Below are positions 6,034 to 7,710 of a stretch of DNA of 7,710 nucleotides, piece after piece. This DNA is from JBBDWJ01 sp040902925 (GTDB taxonomy: Bacteria > Acidobacteriota > Terriglobia > Bryobacterales > UBA6623): contig JBBDWJ010000064.1 of NCBI GenBank assembly GCA_040902925.1, forward strand, positions 1 through 7,710, written 5' to 3'. The notes under the pieces were generated by a model. The model was not told the origin of the DNA. It did no database searches and was given only the letters and a program-made list of their open reading frames with translations. Every line of letters starts with the position of its first letter. The stretch's first letter is position 1. A program made the translations under genes and the position numbers.

Positions 6034-6046
6034 CGCAGCCGCGTTT

Positions 6047-7588
6047 CTAGTAGAGGGGAATGCCGAACAGAGCTTCAACTTCGACCGGCTCGCCATCGCG
6101 GAACGCCGGCGTGAATTCCCAACTGCGCAAGCTCGCCAGAATGATGCGATCGGTTTCCGGGTCGGCTCCCCGAACCATCCGCAAATTTTGAAGGTTGCCT
6201 TCCGCGTCCACAGTAGCGTAAGCCACGACACGTTGGGGAAGTTGGGAAAGGCGTTCGAGGGTCGGAGCGATTTCGAGCTCTAGAGGCTCTTTGCGGAACG
6301 CATAAGGCGGGTCAACGGATTTGCGGCCAAGGACGCGAACGATCTCGCCGGTGATCTCCATGCCGACCTGGTTCCCTTGGGGAACGCAAAACTGCAAAAT
6401 CCATTTGCGTGGCGCGCCAGGGACGTCCACGTAGACGGTATACACAGGATTGCCGGTCAGCTCGCCGACCGCCTCGGGCAAGGTGCCGAGAGAGTTCGAG
6501 ACCAGAATGATGCCGTGAAATTTGCGGGGAACGGGAGTCAACTTGCCGCGGCCCCAGCCGCCGCTTTCAGGGCCTTCGGCGGCTCCGGTCCGAAAAGGCT
6601 TGTTCTCGCCGCTGCCGCCCAGGGCTACCATGCTGTGCTCGCCGAACAACTGGCCTAGTGCCCCTTGCTGCATCGCCAAATGGAAGGCCAACGCCGAAAC
6701 GATGTCGCCGCCGCCACCGCCGCCCGGCTGAAGGATTCCGTCCCCAAATCCCGGAGCAGCCGGACCGCTCAGCCCCTCGAGCGCGTTCCAGACATCTCCG
6801 GCGACCAAAAAGGAACCCATTGGCACTGGGAGCGCCGGGGTTCCGTCGAGGCGCGGCGCGTCGGTGAGACCAAGATCCGCCAAGGAGCCCTCGCTCGGAG
6901 CCGAAACGGGCTGCCCGGGCAACACGAAGCGCACCAGCCGGAACTGAGCGAACATCGCCGCTTGCTGGTTTTCCAGGCTCAACGCCAGGGCTGGCGGCAA
7001 GTCAGGAAGCATACCCGGACCCACCGGCAGCTCGGATCCCGCGGCAATCTCAATCAGAGCCCGCGGCTCGGGCTGCTTCTCCTGCTTACTGACGGCAATC
7101 ACGGGGCCCTCCAACGGGCCCTGAGCTTGCTGCGTCTGTTCGTTCTCCGCTTCCGGCAGGCCCAGAACCTCTTCGCTTTGGGCCTCAGGGTCCTGACGGT
7201 CTGGCCGGTATACCTTGGCGAGGTCCGAAGGCACGCTCAGCGGCCGGTCGGGGGGCCGGTACTCCAGCAGGACCACATCGTAGTGGTTCATGTCGAACAG
7301 CAGCGGCCCCGGTTCCAGCAACTGCAACACCGGCAGCGACGCCACGAGCAGCACATGCAAGAACATCGACCCGACGAAACTAAGCCGGTGCGCCGTAACA
7401 TCGGGAACGAATTCCGCAAAAAGCTCGCCGCCCTCGCTGCCAGCTTCCTTGTCCCACCGCAGGCGGTGCAAGCCGGGCGCTGAACTGGACCGCGCCCGCA
7501 CCAGGTAAATAGCGGCCGCGAGCAAAAGCAGGGCGGAAAGGAGCCCCAGCACGGAATCGAACGCGGGAATCTCCGGCAGGTTGGGCAT
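6047..7588 (-). CDS. TonB-family energy-transducer-like protein
   Basis: The C-terminal residues about 452-513 fit a TonB C-terminal domain: a strand (RVVAYATVDAEGNL), the variable turn LRMVRGADPETD, a helix with IILASLRSWEFTPA, then DGEPVEVEALFGIPLY. In TonB this domain crosses the periplasm to contact outer-membrane receptors and pass on energy from ExbB/ExbD. Two hydrophobic segments, at about 12-30 and 70-91, enclose a basic loop (RARSSS to RWDK), which by the positive-inside rule puts the C-terminus in the periplasm. A long linker with Glu/Gln/Pro-rich stretches (110-175) and a six-Gly run (290-294 region) follows, then a conserved-looking segment with GNPVYTVYVDVP and KWILQFCVP (379-403). 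Classic TonB is about 240 residues with one membrane segment, so this is a long variant. An in-frame TGA immediately before ATG 7588 fixes the start. The ribosome binding site is weak and exbB/exbD are not in the window. Confidence 0.82.
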   Translation of the reverse strand: MPNLPEIPAFDSVLGLLSALLLLAAAIYLVRARSSSAPGLHRLRWDKEAGSEGGELFAEFVPDVTAHRLSFVGSMFLHVLLVASLPVLQLLEPGPLLFDMNHYDVVLLEYRPPDRPLSVPSDLAKVYRPDRQDPEAQSEEVLGLPEAENEQTQQAQGPLEGPVIAVSKQEKQPEPRALIEIAAGSELPVGPGMLPDLPPALALSLENQQAAMFAQFRLVRFVLPGQPVSAPSEGSLADLGLTDAPRLDGTPALPVPMGSFLVAGDVWNALEGLSGPAAPGFGDGILQPGGGGGGDIVSALAFHLAMQQGALGQLFGEHSMVALGGSGENKPFRTGAAEGPESGGWGRGKLTPVPRKFHGIILVSNSLGTLPEAVGELTGNPVYTVYVDVPGAPRKWILQFCVPQGNQVGMEITGEIVRVLGRKSVDPPYAFRKEPLELEIAPTLERLSQLPQRVVAYATVDAEGNLQNLRMVRGADPETDRIILASLRSWEFTPAFRDGEPVEVEALFGIPLY

Positions 7589-7710
7589 TCAGTGAGGCCT
7601 ATCGTCTGCAAGCCGCGCAAACCACACGGCAATACCGACATTGACGAGTGTAGGGAGAGGCGCAGCAGAGAGAAATCGAGGATTACGTTTAGCCGGGCTA
7701 GGGTTTAGGC

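Larger units (their letters stand above)
5588..6046. other. 459-bp stretch without a convincing gene, containing a low-GC block
   Basis: This gap separates the convergent purN and TonB-family genes. Bases 5701-5880 have 67 G or C in 180 (about 37%) by hand count, far below the GC-rich genes around them. A plus-strand frame from 5783 to 6283 covers part of it, but it continues antisense through the conserved C-terminus of the TonB-family gene, so it is not accepted. A 33-codon frame at 5680-5781 lacks a ribosome binding site. There is a perfect 12-bp palindrome at 5651-5662, a TATAAT at 5777-5782 without a partner -35, and a small dyad GTTGT-TTC-ACAAC at 5759-5771. No tRNA-like fold and no strong intrinsic terminator were recognised. 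Confidence 0.7.

Noticed and set aside
5783..6283. Plus-strand 166-codon frame
   Set aside because: Its second half is antisense to the conserved C-terminal domain of the TonB-family gene, its first half is AT-rich without biased codon use, and no ribosome binding site precedes it.
6665..7483. Plus-strand 272-codon frame
   Set aside because: It lies wholly antisense within the TonB-family gene and is rich in Arg, Gln and His, as is typical of the complement of GC-rich coding DNA.
7690..7700. Inverted repeat TAGCC-G-GGCTA near the right edge
   Set aside because: A one-base loop cannot form a hairpin without losing pairs, and the context beyond the edge is missing.

Overview
The window looks like chromosomal DNA from a GC-rich, Gram-negative-type bacterium. 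The best guess is Acidobacteriota (Bryobacterales/Solibacter-like). That guess rests on coding style, the GC-rich third codon positions, and the TonB-family protein with its long N-terminal double-membrane region; no database search was possible. No rRNA, tRNA, CRISPR array, transposase or integrase was seen. Most of the window is ordinary core metabolism, and the unusual material lies mainly between the genes.

Layout, left to right. (1) Positions 1-816, minus strand: the N-terminal 272 residues of a membrane-anchored SGNH/GDSL hydrolase that runs off the left edge. (2) A 183-bp divergent intergenic region with a good ribosome binding site for the next gene. (3) Positions 1000-2289, plus strand: a cyclopropane-fatty-acid-synthase-family methyltransferase in which the expected bicarbonate-binding Glu is Ser. 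(4) A 9-bp perfect inverted repeat at 2277-2303, where this gene meets a convergent GNAT acetyltransferase (2305-2787, minus strand). (5) Five copies of a short repeat with ATCATGG at its core, at 2849-2956, running up to the start codon of (6) a PduO-type cob(I)alamin adenosyltransferase (2961-3605). (7) purM (3760-4800) and purN (4946-5587), two steps of de novo purine synthesis, separated by a 145-bp gap with two tight GC hairpins. (8) A 459-bp stretch (5588-6046) with no convincing gene, including a block of about 37% GC at 5701-5880. (9) Positions 6047-7588, minus strand: a 513-residue TonB-family energy-transducer-like protein. The last 122 bp (7589-7710) lie upstream of that gene and hold no clear promoter or gene.

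Functional links. purM and purN act in the same pathway: purN makes formyl-GAR with formyl-tetrahydrofolate, and purM closes FGAM to AIR. The adenosyltransferase makes the coenzyme for B12-dependent mutases. TonB-type systems often import B12 and iron chelates, but the two genes lie 2.4 kb apart on opposite strands, so no direct link is claimed. The lipid methyltransferase, acetyltransferase and SGNH hydrolase appear to be independent neighbours. No complete new system is visible. The best leads are the repeat array with a possible coupled leader ORF before the adenosyltransferase, the substituted methyltransferase active site, and the low-GC island.
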